Of a DNA stretch of 64,000 bases, positions 1 to 10,743 are shown one piece after another. The number at the start of each line of letters is the position of its first letter. Positions within the stretch are counted from its first letter, which is position 1. The DNA is from Marchantia polymorpha subsp. ruderalis (taxonomy: Eukaryota > Streptophyta > Marchantiopsida > Marchantiales > Marchantiaceae). The stretch covers positions 24,098,501-24,162,500 of the forward strand of contig AP031352.1 of NCBI GenBank assembly GCA_037833965.1, read 5' to 3'. Both the position numbers and the translations under genes were made by a program. Below the pieces are notes generated by a model. The model was not told the DNA's origin. It saw nothing but the letters and a program-made list of their open reading frames with translations, and did not search any database.

Positions 1-1838
1 TGCAAAGACGGTAGACAGTGTTCACGCGGATTCTACCCAGTGAATGGGAGGCGGAACGGATGATCAATAATCAAGTACATCTGTCATTCTGGTTTATCTG
101 AATGTCGCAATGTCTCTCAGGCCAGGAACCTTTTACGGCCTGTACTAAAGATTATCCTCTCAATGCGGTGTAGGTTGCAATATATTGCATTGCAATCTGT
201 TTGTCGGTGAGATGTAGATGAAAACCTAGAAGGGTTTAGATGTAGATGCCAGTTTTGTCATTGTTCACCAACCTTTAGATTGAGGTGAAGAACAAGTTCT
301 CTATTTCAGGTTAACACGAGTGGATGAATTCAATCTAAGTTCGAAATTGTCCTGTGAGATCAATGCGTTGTTTAGACATGAATGTGAGACTTAACGAAAT
401 TTTTTTGATGAAATATACTTGATGAGAAGACCGCTTTGGTGCTCTGCCCGATATTGGAGTCGTGACAAATGTTAGGGTTGAAGTGGATGTGTATAGTAGT
501 GGGACGGTTTGTCTGTCGTGGACCAATTCTGTTAGAAGTTTGTCATTCGTTTCGAAATCTCTGCATTGTGGCTATACTTGATCGGCTGTAAGTTGAAGGC
601 AGGATTTGTGGATGGGGTGTGTTTCGGACGGGCTGTACTGGAGATAAGATGTGGGCGGTTTTGCCCTAAGTCGGGTGACGTCAGCTTGTTCTGAATTTTC
701 ACTGTCTTCTACATATTTTTGGAGGAAATTGTAACCAGTAGTATTCTATCTTTCACCAACAGAAGAAGTGGAGTTTACTGCCGTGAGCTTGTTACGGAAA
801 ACTGCTCCCTACAAGGGAAAATGATGTGAAAAAATAATATGGATTACAGGGAAGATGGGAAATAATTAGAATTAATGTGGAACAGTCAAAAGACGAACAC
901 ACGCATGAGTCAAAATGAAATGGTATCGAAAGATTAAAATATATGCATCTATTATCATGTGACTGTGCCGCAAATGAAAAGTAGATCATGAGTAAAAGAA
1001 TGAAGGGGGATAAATAGTAGAGGAAAGAAACTTGCTGTTAAATTGTTGTCCGGATGAAACAATTGCATTATGTATAATATAACTTATCGTCACGCTGAAA
1101 CATTATGGTACACTTGTTGACTTGCAATGAATATTTGAAGTGGAGTGTACATATGTTTTTGTCATTCAGAAAAAAGAATGTACTTCTCTGTTGAATTTAT
1201 GGAGGATGATAATACTTAGATAAATTTGCTGTGAAAGCTAAACAAGCTTTTACTTTGTTTTTTGAAAATAATCTTTTTATACCATACTTATATAATATAA
1301 TAGCCATTAGATTTGAATTTGAACAATTTCAAAACTTGAAAACTTTCCAGTTTTACACATCAATATTTTTGTATAAATATATTTGAAATATGTCATGACA
1401 GATTTCAAGAATACCATACTAGAATTTAGATAAGTGAAAATATGATCGAAACGTGAGACAAATTTTTCATGACAAAATTGGGAAAACTAGTTTAGTTTCT
1501 TAATTTTATTTCGTAGGTAATGTATTAAAATTTTACTAAATTAATTGGTACTAAATCAAAGGTTTCAGTCAGCAGTGGTTGCTTCTAAGTTTGTAATGCA
1601 ATGCTTGTTAAGAATGAATAATGGAAATTGAAAAACAAGCATCAAAAGTTGATTGTGGCTGCAGTTGATAATGGAGGTGTACGAAAGATATTACAAATCT
1701 CTAGATGTTTTTAATCAAAATATAAATGATTTAAACATCCACTGTCAACACATTTTTGAGTTCATCATTGTAAATGAGAGAGAAAATATAATGGTTTGCA
1801 AAATGGACACCCGCAAACAGGTTGTCGAAAGCTTCAAG
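1..1838. other. Intergenic, no gene recognised
   Basis: Only short open frames with no recognisable motif are present. The first kilobase is of mixed composition; from about 1050 it becomes AT-rich with dense stops in all frames. No RNA gene or repeat is evident before the hairpin at 1839. Confidence 0.6.
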
Positions 1839-1881
1839 TGAGTACCATCTAGCAAAACTCACTTTTGCTAGATGGTACTCA
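1839..1881. repeat. Perfect 19-bp inverted repeat, 5-nt loop
   Basis: Arms 1839-1857 and 1863-1881 are exact reverse complements around the loop CTCAC. The repeat lies about 100 bp upstream of the first LINE ORF1-like frame. It has no T-run or other obvious role and is one of a series of similar hairpins in this window. Confidence 0.95.
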
Positions 1882-1980
1882 GGAGTGATGTGGAGAATCC
1901 GCTTGGCATCTCAAGTAAGGGTAGAGACCACTCATATGTTGTATTCAATCTCTTGAACTTGGGAATGCTCGAGCTCAATA

Positions 1981-3681
1981 ATGGACGTCGACAAATACAT
2001 ATTGTTCTTGGATACTGCGCTAGCCACTAGACGTTTTGACCGCGGGGCTTGTGAACCCTCTACATACGGGGAATCTCTCCCGAGAGTTATATTCAGTAAC
2101 CATCAGGGATTGTTAGTGATGGGGGCGGTTTCATTCACATGGAGCTTGAAGATCAAAATAATTGAAGATTCCATTCCTCAAGGAACACGCTGTCGTAACT
2201 TATCTAGTAGAAGTCAATCTCATGGGCGCGGTTGACAAAGCATGGTGACACTCCCTCAAGGAATTGGCCAAGCCCGGGGTCGTTAATTTCCACCGTAACT
2301 TAAACCAAAACTTTACTTACATCCATACTGACGGACAAAACACCACGGACAGAATTCTCACCTTCGCTCTTCATCGTTACAATGGGAGGGTTCTGTTTTA
2401 TCAACGATGGTCATGCAGATTCAATCCTGGAAAGCCGCTAGGGGTAGTATGGCCTACATGGGTCACATTTCCAGATGTGACACTTGAATATCACAAGCTG
2501 GTCCGCAAGTGGAACAAGTATTGGCCCAGACATACAATGGAGTCTTCGATTCGCCACCAGGGTTCTATGTTGGTGTTGATATCCAGAAGGGATGGATGTC
2601 GAATGTAGTCGGCTACAATGCAGCGGTGGAAGCTCAACAATCGCGGTGCATTACGAGGCGTTTGAACTCAACTTCATTTTATGTGGACACCATCAACATC
2701 CCACTAGAGCATGCCGGAATTCACCCAACGGCATTCTTCAGTGAGGATTCGACCACAGAGTCAACATCAATAAGCAAGACGGCAATCATGCAGAACATAC
2801 TCGCAACCTGAAGGGCAGCCAAATCATCATGATCCAACAGGTCGAGATCATGGTCCACATAATTATCGGGTCTTTTCTACCGAACATAACACGCACTGAC
2901 GTTGACATATTAGATCTAGCTCTCGGCACCCTTTGCGCTATGATGCAACCCCCGACCAAGACGAGTTCATACAAGTGCAACGAAATGATCGTTGTCTCAC
3001 ACATTTTGACATCTGATCCAATCTTGGCATTCACAACTCGTCATTTGAGACTCAAAGAATACCACAATTCCTACGAGTCCACAACCACCATTAACTTAGG
3101 AGGCATTCAACAAGGCATTGATAATATCACTTTAGGCCTCAACTCCGCCTGTACTCCGTCGTGAATGCACCAGACCATCTGGATGAGATGTGTCACCACC
3201 GGTAAGTGCTCCAAACTCCTTTCCTATCGAGCATCCTACAACAAGGCATGAAGACGTCATCAAGACATGTACATACGTCATCAACTCACAAATTTGACAC
3301 TTGTGGATAATATGACTTCTACTGCAATGAACATGGTTTCTGAAGTCAATTTACTTAACGAAGGTAGTAACAATCTGAGCCCCGAAGATTACATGATTTG
3401 TCACTGTCTCGGTTTCATTAGAACCATACCATCCCCATCATTGATTTAGGTTTCTTGGTATATTTGGAGAACATAGAGGTCGAGAGTGTTCGGACTTTAG
3501 GACAGTCACTCCGCACATCATCACACGGCCAATCGACTGCCCATGAAGAGATGCTTGCATCACAGGAGTATGGTCCTCCACTAGGCCAACATGGCCAGAT
3601 CCAACCACGCCATCAACAACAGCTGACCCACTATTCAACATCTGACACTCTCATGGATGGCACTGGTGGTTCTCTTGGACC
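1981..3681 (+). pseudogene. LINE ORF1 relic, DUF4283-like, upstream part
   Basis: Frames at about 1981-2235, 2264-2608 and 2509-2811 together resemble the DUF4283 domain of plant LINE ORF1 proteins. Visible features are an aromatic strand followed by QRW, then a 'VWPTWVTFPDVTLEY' stretch matching the family's W-x-W-x-x-(L/F)-P-x-(L/V)-P-L-E pattern, then 'PGFYVGVDIQKGW'. The reading frame changes around 2510 and stops occur further on, so the gene is broken. The last frame (about 3455-3686) is low-complexity, rich in Gln, His and Ser, and runs directly into the gypsy insertion. ORF1 normally binds LINE RNA as part of the retrotransposition particle. Confidence 0.75.
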
Positions 3682-3686
3682 AATAC
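3682..3686 (+). repeat. Target-site duplication, left copy (AATAC)
   Basis: AATAC just before the 5' LTR matches AGTAC at 9750-9754 just after the 3' LTR at 4 of 5 bases. Five base pairs is the usual gypsy duplication length. Removing the element plus one copy gives a continuous ORF1 reading frame. Confidence 0.85.
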
Positions 3687-4106
3687 TGTAACCATCTTTA
3701 GTTAGTTAGAACTAAAGTAGAGGTTACTCTAAATATTGATGTAGATACTTTAGTGTGCACTAGTCATAGCTGCCACGTCAGCGATCCGCGCACTTGGTAG
3801 GTACAGAGTGGATGTGTTAGTTGACAGTGCCATGTCAGCAATCCATGTGCTTGTAGGTAAGGATTGAGTGTGTTAGTTAGTGTGTTAGTTGGGTGCGTCA
3901 CTTCAGCGATCCGTGTGCTTGTTAGGGTTATCCGCCACGTCATCCATCCACTAGGAGTGGGATGGATGGTGGGAATTAGATCTTATCGCCTTGTACTTGT
4001 TGGTGAGAGCTTTATAAGGAAGAGGAGAACCATTGTTGGTATCTCTCATATTTAGAGTTTACGTTTCTATTTTCGAGTGAGCTTCTTTCTAAACCCTAGT
4101 GTTACA
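3687..4106 (+). repeat. 5' LTR of the gypsy element (420 bp)
   Basis: Begins TGTAACC and ends GTTACA, with the canonical TG...CA termini. It contains a TATA-like TTTATAA at 4011-4017 where the 3' copy has TATATAA. Internally it holds three imperfect copies of a motif with the core CACGTCAGCGATCCG (about 3772, 3829 and 3895), each followed by a GTGTTAGTT-like block, except that the third runs into another CCACGTCA. These ACGT cores look like bZIP-type sites and may form a repeat-based enhancer. Confidence 0.97.
4011..4017 (+). promoter_or_regulatory. Probable TATA box of the 5' LTR
   Basis: TTTATAA about 90 bp before the LTR end, in the place expected for the retrotransposon promoter. The 3' LTR keeps the stronger form TATATAA at 9654-9660, so the 5' copy seems to have lost one consensus base. 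Confidence 0.55.
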
Positions 4107-4107
4107 A

Positions 4108-4119
4108 TGGTATCGGAGC
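4108..4119 (+). other. Primer-binding site, initiator tRNA-Met type
   Basis: TGGTATCGGAGC begins one base after the 5' LTR. It matches the plant initiator-Met primer site TGGTATCAGAGC at 11 of 12 positions. The single difference (A to G at position 8) also occurs in the copia-like LTR relic at 23712. Confidence 0.88.
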
Positions 4120-4721
4120 GACCTTGCTCTTTCCTTGAGTGTGGATTACCCCTAAGGGAATAGCAAGTGAGTGATGATGGAGTGTAGTCTTGAGAGTGTA
4201 TAGAGGCTGGCAGAGTTCATTCATCTGCATGTAGAGAGAGGTGGAAGTGGGAAATTGTGATTTTGCAGATATGGACGGGATTAACAGGAATCCAGTACCG
4301 CACTTGCCAATTCTTAACCTATTCGATATTCACCTTCGTTGCATGGAGAAACATCATTTTCGGATGTACCTTGTAGCTTGTTGGGGTACAGATTTTATGA
4401 CTAGAGTAATAGAGTCAAGAGTGCCACTGATTCTTCCAATAGTTACTTATGAAGAGACTTGGAATTGTACTATATACATTCTACACTTAAGGTTTTCATG
4501 GATTTGAATCGCGAACCACCTGTCCCGGTTCGATTCAGCACTTATGTAGAGATTAGAACAGTATACAGACAAAAGAGGATATGGAGAGATTTTCTTGTGA
4601 GGAATTATGGAGAGTAGTTTTATAGAGCTGTGATAGAATCACCTGCACCTTTTGTGACTCCTTTGTTGAGAGGTCACATTGTGATTATACTCACTTTGTA
4701 TTAGAGGGAGTGTGAGAAAGC
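4120..4721 (+). other. Gypsy untranslated leader
   Basis: Between the primer-binding site and gag. An 88-codon frame at 4241-4507 shows no recognisable domain and is followed by many stops, so I treat this as leader, probably including packaging sequence. Confidence 0.6.
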
Positions 4722-5799
4722 ATGGGGACATCAATTGATATGGGTGAAGTTCTCAATGCCATCATGGCGGAGATGAAGGAGTTGGGAAAAGCGATAGTAG
4801 ATGGACATACCAAGTAGCAAGCCATGGAAGATAAAATCTTTGCATTGGAGAGTGAGAAAGTAGAGAGAGAGAGAGAGAGTTGGAGAGATGGAAGTTGAAA
4901 CTCAAGTTCAAGCTTCCCAAGTTCAGCCAGAACCAACTCCTATTTATGCAGCAGAAGCAAATAGGAGGCGTCTTCAAGAGATTGAAGATCAAATAAATCT
5001 TTTGCTTCGAATGGGAAAATCCTGTAAGGTGGAAGCTTACAAAGGGAGTAGAGCAATGGGAGTGTTAGAGGGATGGATTATGAGGATGAATATTCATTTA
5101 TTCCATTTTTATGTTTATGATTATATTGCAAGAATGTTCATGAGATCTTATCTTACGGATAAGGCTCTCACATGGTACACAACATGGGAGAGAATGCTTT
5201 CAGAACGAGGTGCTACCATTTCGTGGAGTGGAATGCAAGAAGTACTTCTGCAAAATTTTCAAGCGGTGGATTTTCTTCAAACTGCAAGAATGAATTTGTG
5301 GGATCTGAAGCAGAAAGGAGGTATTCATGAGTACATTGAAGAATTTTGTGATCTTCAAGTATCTATCATGGATATGAGCGGAGCTGAAGCCTTTGACGTG
5401 TTCAAACGAGGCTTGAAGGATCGAATTCGAAAGTAGGTGATGGTAAGCAATCCATCTACTGTGAATGAAGCAATCGCAATTGCTCAACAAATTTTGGGTG
5501 CTTTTGGTGTCACACACGGTGAACTAGTAAGCAATTTTTGAGATCCATCTGGTCCAACACCGATGGAGTTGGGAAACCTTCGACGTAGAGAAGGTTTTGC
5601 ACCAACAAGAGAACCACCATCAAGATTTAAAGTTGAGATTTGGCGACCAGGAGTTCCAACTTTGCAAGAAGGTTATGCAAATAACGGAATGGTTCGAGGA
5701 GGACATGGAGTTCGTAACAATCGTCAATGCTATGCATGTGGACGAATGGGTTACATTGCCAAGTTTTGTCGAGTTCGGTCGACACAACAAGGAGTATGA
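4722..5799 (+). pseudogene. gag: gag relic (capsid and zinc knuckle)
   Basis: The probable start is the ATG at 4722. The frame meets TAG at 4815, then shifts within a (GA)n tract near 4863-4879 into the frame used from 4888. A retrotransposon gag (capsid) domain covers about 5040-5436, with the usual YLTDKALTWY and F-x-x-x-L-x-x-L-K-Q features. Further in-frame stops are TAG 5434 and TGA 5539. The nucleocapsid zinc knuckle is at 5728-5769 (C-x2-C-x4-Y-x4-C): the zinc-binding His is replaced by Tyr (TAC at 5752), a single C-to-T change from CAC. Gag would form the virus-like particle. No intact product is possible. Confidence 0.9.
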
Positions 5800-5891
5800 C
5801 CCATGCAGCGACAACCGTTCAACAATATGGAGGGGATAGAGTATGAAGAGGTGGAGGAAGCAGTATCGGGAAACGAAGATCACTAGTAATC

Positions 5892-7864
5892 TTGCATCGG
5901 GGCCTTACTGGTTCTACAAAGCAAAGAAAAGGCGAGGTTGGAAGAAGTCAATGGTTGGGAGCTCATGGAAGGAGTAAGAAGCAAGCTCAACTCATTGTCA
6001 CTAACGGTTTCATGGAAGGACACAATGTGAGAGTTTTAATTGATCCTGGAGCAACTGAGAATTTTCTATCAAGGAGTGTTGCTATGAAGTTAGGTTTGAT
6101 ATTGATGAAGGACGTGAGTGAAGAAGTTGAATTGCCAAACGGGCAAAATGAAGTGATAGAAACACTAACACGGAGTGTAGAATTATCCATAGGTAGATAC
6201 AAGGAGAGCATTGAATGGAGAGTAATTCGTTTAGCTCGATATGATGTCATCATTGGAATGCCATGGATGGATCAATATAATCCGAAGGTAGATTGGAGAA
6301 GAAAAGTGATTACAAGTAGTGGATGGAAGATCTATGGAGATAGAATTAGATCTCAGAATAGGAATTTAACCTTCTTTGTGATAAGTACAACATCCATTTC
6401 TAGAGATGATGTATGTTTCATTGGACTTATAAGAGATATTGGGTACACGGACAAACCTTACATCCCGGAGTCCTTGAACGACATTTTTATGGAGTATAAA
6501 GATATTTTTCCAGATGATCTACCTGCAGGATTACCACCAAAGAGGCGAGTAGATCACAAAATTGAGGTGATATTTGGAAGTACATCAACTTGCAAAGCTT
6601 CATATCATTTGGCTGCAAACGAATTGGAAGAATGCAAAGCTCAAGTGGAGGAGATGTTGAGCAAGGGATTCATTCAACCAAGTGTTTCACCTTATGGAGC
6701 TCCAGTACTCTTTGTGAAGAAGAAGGATGGATCCATGAGACTATGTATCGATTATCGCGGGTTGAATAAACAAACGGTGAAAAACAAATATCCATTACAT
6801 TGTATGGATGATTTGTTTGATCAACTTCAAGGAGCGAAGTACTTCACCAAGCTAGATTTGAGAAGCGGCTACAATCAAATTTGAATTGCAGATGAAGATG
6901 TTCACAAGACAGCTTTTCGTACTAGGTATGGACACTTTGAGTATCTAGTGATGTCTTTTGGTCTCACTAATGCACCAGCTACATTCATGAGATTGATGAA
7001 CGATATTTTTCGCCCTTATCTAGATAAATCTGTCATTGTTTTTCTAGATGATATATTGGTGTATAGCAAAACTTTGAGTGATCATAGAAGTCATTTACGA
7101 GAGGTACTTCAAGTTTTAAGAGACAATCAATTGTATGCCAAAGCTTCAAAATGTGAATTTGGCAAGTCAGAATTAGATTACTTGGCTCATAGAGTTACAG
7201 CTACAGGAATCCAAGTGATGAGTGAGAAGATAGATGCCATTTAGAATTGGACAGCACCTTTGGATCAAACTCAATTGAAGAGTTTTCTAGGAGGCTCACT
7301 GGATTCTATCGTAGATTTGTGAAAGGTTTTGCTCGCCTAGCTCAGACCTTGACTTCTATGTTATGGAAAGGTAAAAAATGGAGATGGGCAACAACTCAAG
7401 AGTTAGCTTTTCAAGCATTGAAAGATGCTTTGTTACACGCACCTATTATCAAGTGGTATGATCTAACCGTTCTATCAAGTTGGCCACTGACGCATCAGGT
7501 ACAACAGTAGGTGGCATACTTCAACAAGAATGAGAGGATGGATGACATCTTGTTGCTTTCTATTCTTGAAAGTTGGTGGCGGTGGAATAAAATTATCACA
7601 CGAGAGGAGTTAGCCATCATGTTGGCAACCAAACATTGGAAGCATTACTTGGGTGATAAGGAGTTTGTGATGGAGACTGATCATAAACCCTTGGTTTATT
7701 TGGAAACTCAGAAGGATCTGTTCAAACAACAAATTCGATGGGCAGAGTGGCGTCAACGCTTCAACATGAAGATTGTGTACGTGGAGGGAAAGAAGCAACT
7801 TGCAGATGCTCTCACACGCATGCCTTATTTGAATCATGTTGCAGAAGTGAAAAATTCAGGCTGA
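5892..7864 (+). pseudogene. pol: pol relic: protease, reverse transcriptase, RNase H
   Basis: The aspartic protease site reads D-P-G-A-T at 6042-6056 where the family has D-(S/T)-G-A-T, so the active-site Ser/Thr is lost. Reverse transcriptase runs from about 6690 to 7210, with [10 protein letters not shown] before a TGA at 6882 (family Arg; CGA to TGA) and an intact F-L-D-D catalytic motif at 7041-7052. TAG at 7242 follows, then a frameshift near 7280 just before the connection segment GFYRRFVKGFA. Another frameshift near 7480-7510 splits the RNase H start (the ATDASGT motif lies in a different frame) from its C-terminal half, which keeps TDHKPL and ADALTR. The frame also differs from gag. 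Pol would copy element RNA into DNA inside the particle. Confidence 0.93.
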
Positions 7865-7952
7865 TTGATGGAGCAAGATGTCACAAGCCACAAAGGAGGA
7901 TGAAGAGATCACTCGGGCACTACAAACTGGAAAGGCAGAGAAATCTTGAGGT

Positions 7953-8835
7953 TTGGCGTTTTACAATCAGCGTATATGGATTCCACAAGATCACGATTTG
8001 CGCACAATGATTTTGGCAGAAAGTCATGATACAGCCATTGCAGGTAATTTGGGAGTGGAGAAAACCGTGGAGAGTATACAACAAGTGTACTATTGGCCTA
8101 AAATACGTGAGGATGTGGTGTCTTATGTTCAAAGTTGTGTTGCTTGTTAACAAAACAAGGCAAGTAATAAAAAACTAGCGTGTTTATTACAGCCTCTTCT
8201 TATTCCCGAACAGCGGTGGGAACATATCACCATGGATCTTGTATGTGAGTTACCAAGGACTTCGTTAGGACATGATTCAGTGGTGGTTTTTGTGGACAAA
8301 TTGAGCAAGATGATTCACATCAGTAAAACAAAACAAAACCAGTAACAGCTCCACAACTAGCCCAATTGTATATAGATGCAGTTTTTGTGAATCATGGCTT
8401 AAGCAAAGTGTTAATCACGTATAGAGGTACTCACTTCACTAGTTTATTTTGGAAAACTTTGTTTAGTTTTTTCAAAACAAAACTAGCAATGTCAACGGCC
8501 TATCCCCTTCAAACTGATGGACAAACTTAGAGGGCAAATAGAACCATAGAGGATATGTTACAAGCATTCACATTAGAAGAGCAAGAAGAGTGGGACAACC
8601 TTTTGCCACTTGTGGATTTGCATATAACAATTCTGTTAATGCATCCACAAAAATGTCTCCATTTTTTCTTATGTATGGAGCTCATCCTATAACTCCTTCA
8701 AGTTTGATGAGATTTTCTAAAGGCGAGGAGTTTTCGACCAAAGTTGTAGCAGTCAACGAATTTGTGGAGCATATTCACCGAGGACTACATCAGTCCAAGG
8801 AGAAGTTGGTGATAGCTCAAAATCGGCAAAAGTAG
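7953..8835 (+). pseudogene. int: Integrase relic with two of three catalytic acidic residues lost
   Basis: The N-terminal zinc-binding region is at about 7953-8150: H-x-x-x-x-A-G-N-L-G (second His replaced by Asn), then a C-V-A-C pair followed by TAA at 8148. In the DDE core the first Asp is kept (MDL, codon 8235-8237). The second is Tyr (TAT at 8420, where the family has S-D-R-G). The catalytic Glu codon is TAG at 8528. Spacing between the last two is 36 codons, as expected for D-35-E, so the assignment is firm. Frameshifts around 8330-8420 and TAG at 8833 add to the damage. Confidence 0.9.
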
Positions 8836-9316
8836 CATGCCAATGCTCATCGTAAAGAAGTGATTTTTGAGGTTTGGAGATCATGTTTGGTTATCTACAA
8901 CAAATTTGTCTCTTGTAGGAACACCAAAGTTGAACCCTAGGTTCATTGGTGCATTTTTGGTTTTGAAGCGTGTTGGTGAAGTGTCATACAAGTTGGAACT
9001 TCCGTCACATATGAAAATACATTGAGTATTTCATGTGTCACTATTGCGAAAACATGTACCACGACCAAAACAATTCACCAACAAACCAGCACCACCTCCT
9101 CTTCCAACCTTGATAGCAGATCATGAGGAGTTTGAGGTAGAAAAGATACTCAAGAAACATATTCGAGGTCATAAATATCCCAAAGTAGAGTATTTGATTC
9201 AATGGAAAGGCTATCCATCGTATGAATCAACTTGGGAACCAACTAAAAATTTAGCAAATGCACCTTTGATAGTTCAGGAGTTTGAACGTATGTGCAACGA
9301 GGACGTTGCATTTTAA
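8836..9316 (+). pseudogene. Integrase C-terminus with chromodomain
   Basis: After several stops and frameshifts, including TGA at 9023 in the conserved H-x-V-F-H-V-S-L-L motif, the frame is open to TAA at 9314. The chromodomain covers about 9128-9300. It starts FEVEKIL, contains YLIQWKGYPSYESTWEP and ends in an acidic/aromatic helix. Chromodomains of this type guide chromovirus integration to marked chromatin. It is the best preserved part of the element. Confidence 0.92.
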
Positions 9317-9327
9317 AAGGAGGGAGG
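9315..9327 (+). other. Polypurine tract
   Basis: AAAAGGAGGGAGG two bases before the 3' LTR, the expected plus-strand primer. It overlaps the stop codon of the last pol frame. Confidence 0.88.
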
Positions 9328-9329
9328 TT

Positions 9330-9749
9330 TGTAACCATCTTTAGTTAGTTAGAACTAAAGTAGAGGTTACTCTAAATATTGATGTAGATACTTTAGTGTG
9401 CATTAGTCATAGCTGCCACGTCAGCGATCCGCGCACTTGGTAGGTACAGAGTGGATGTGTTAGTTGACATTGCCACGTCAGCAATCCGTGTGCTTGTAGG
9501 TAAGGATTGAGTGTGTTAGTTAGTATGTTAGTTAGGTGCGCCACTTCCGCTATTCGTGTGCTTGTTAGGGTTATCCGCCACGTCATCTATCCACTAGGAG
9601 TGGGATGGATGATGGGGATTAGATCTTATCGCCTTGTACTTGTTGGTGAGAGCTATATAAGGAAGAGGAGAACCATTGTTGGTATCTCTCATATTTAGAG
9701 TTTACGTTTCTATTTTCGAGTGAGCTTCTTTCTAAACCCTAGTGTTAGA
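9330..9749 (+). repeat. 3' LTR of the gypsy element (420 bp)
   Basis: Same length as the 5' LTR, with 15 differences. Begins TGTAACC and ends GTTAGA, so the terminal CA has become GA. TATATAA is at 9654-9660. The same three internal ACGT-core repeats are present. Confidence 0.97.
9654..9660 (+). promoter_or_regulatory. Probable TATA box of the 3' LTR
   Basis: TATATAA, better matching the consensus than its partner in the 5' LTR. It could in principle drive read-out transcription into the LINE remnant downstream. Confidence 0.5.
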
Positions 9750-9754
9750 AGTAC
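9750..9754 (+). repeat. Target-site duplication, right copy (AGTAC)
   Basis: AGTAC, one mismatch from AATAC at 3682-3686. Confidence 0.85.
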
Positions 9755-9954
9755 AGACATCGGTCAACCCTACTGATGACAACGATCAATTTGTTGACGC
9801 TGCCCATCACTTACTCTCACAATCGTCATCTCCTGAAAACTTTGCCAATGTCAACGCATCTGGATCCATTTCGGGACCGGATGAATCTAAGGTCATGGCG
9901 GCTACACAACCTCTCGACACAGAGCTTTGCCGAAAAAATTTGATCATTTCTTGA
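9755..9954 (+). pseudogene. LINE ORF1 relic, downstream part
   Basis: Continues the frame that was open up to the insertion at 3686, encoding an Asp/Ser-rich tail that ends at a TGA near 9952. No conserved domain is visible. Frame continuity across the excised element is the evidence that this belongs to the same ORF1. Confidence 0.75.
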
Positions 9955-10005
9955 CGGAGATTCAAGCGCATGGAAGTCGTCGGCGGTGCTTGATGAAGTG
10001 CATTC

Positions 10006-10743
10006 ATGTCCCACAATGTGCGCGGTTTGAACGATGTTAGAGCAATCACGCACTTGCAGTCTTGTATTAAAGATTGCATTCTTGCACCAGATGTGGTGGC
10101 TATTCAGGAGCACAAGCTCTGCGGGTTAGTAGCAATCTAATTAGAAGAGAGTGTATGGAAACGCGCCGGCTCCTTTAGTTTGGAGGCTTTGGTGAGCTAC
10201 GACCACGATTTGACTCAGCAAGGCGTAGGAGGAGGTGAGATTATCACGGTTGCTCATCCGGGTTGGTTCCAAAAATTGTGTTAATTGGTTTATTTTACAG
10301 AGACTTTCCCAAGGAGTGTTACCTTTTTGAACACTTACGCACCAAATGATTTCCCTTCATATTGTCTTCTTTGGAAATCGTTAGCACAAGATCTACCTCA
10401 TACGTGCCGGTGTATTTTGATGGCGGACTTCAACATGATCAAACATCGAGTTGACAAAACCAAACAATGCTGCTCTATGATTCCGAGTAAAGAAAGGTTG
10501 TTATTTGATGCGATGAAGTCAACCTTACACATTAGAGATAATGCTAGATCTGCCTTCAACCTTAGGTTTTCATGGAATAATAACAGTTCTATGGCGGCAC
10601 ACGTATTAGGTAGATTGTATCGCATCTATTTTTTTCAATCCAACTTTGGCTATTTTGATAAAATCCTGCTAGATTACAGTATCCGCGGCAATTTGACAAG
10701 GTCAGACCATCACCCAATCACTGCCGCTCGCCGTACAACCAGA
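10006..10743 (+). pseudogene. LINE endonuclease relic (AP/EEP type)
   Basis: Starts MSHNVRGLN, matching the LINE endonuclease opening (S-x-N-V-R-G-L-N), then VVAIQEHKLC with the metal-binding Glu. After a TAA at about 10138 and a frame change, the frame from about 10285 contains the LNTYAPND block, the ADFNMI motif (family G-D-F-N) and the terminal SDHHPI at about 10702. This enzyme nicks target DNA to prime LINE reverse transcription. The internal stops make it a relic, though most signature residues survive. Confidence 0.85.

Larger units (their letters stand above)
3687..9749 (+). mobile_element. Ty3/gypsy LTR retrotransposon with chromodomain, degenerate
   Basis: A full-length 6063-bp element: 420-bp LTRs, an initiator-Met-type primer-binding site, gag, protease, reverse transcriptase, RNase H, integrase, C-terminal chromodomain and a polypurine tract. 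Domain order (integrase after RNase H) and the chromodomain place it among plant chromoviruses. All coding parts carry nonsense mutations or frameshifts, and several catalytic residues are lost, so it cannot move on its own. The LTRs differ at 15 of 420 positions by my hand comparison (10 transitions, 5 transversions). Confidence 0.97.
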
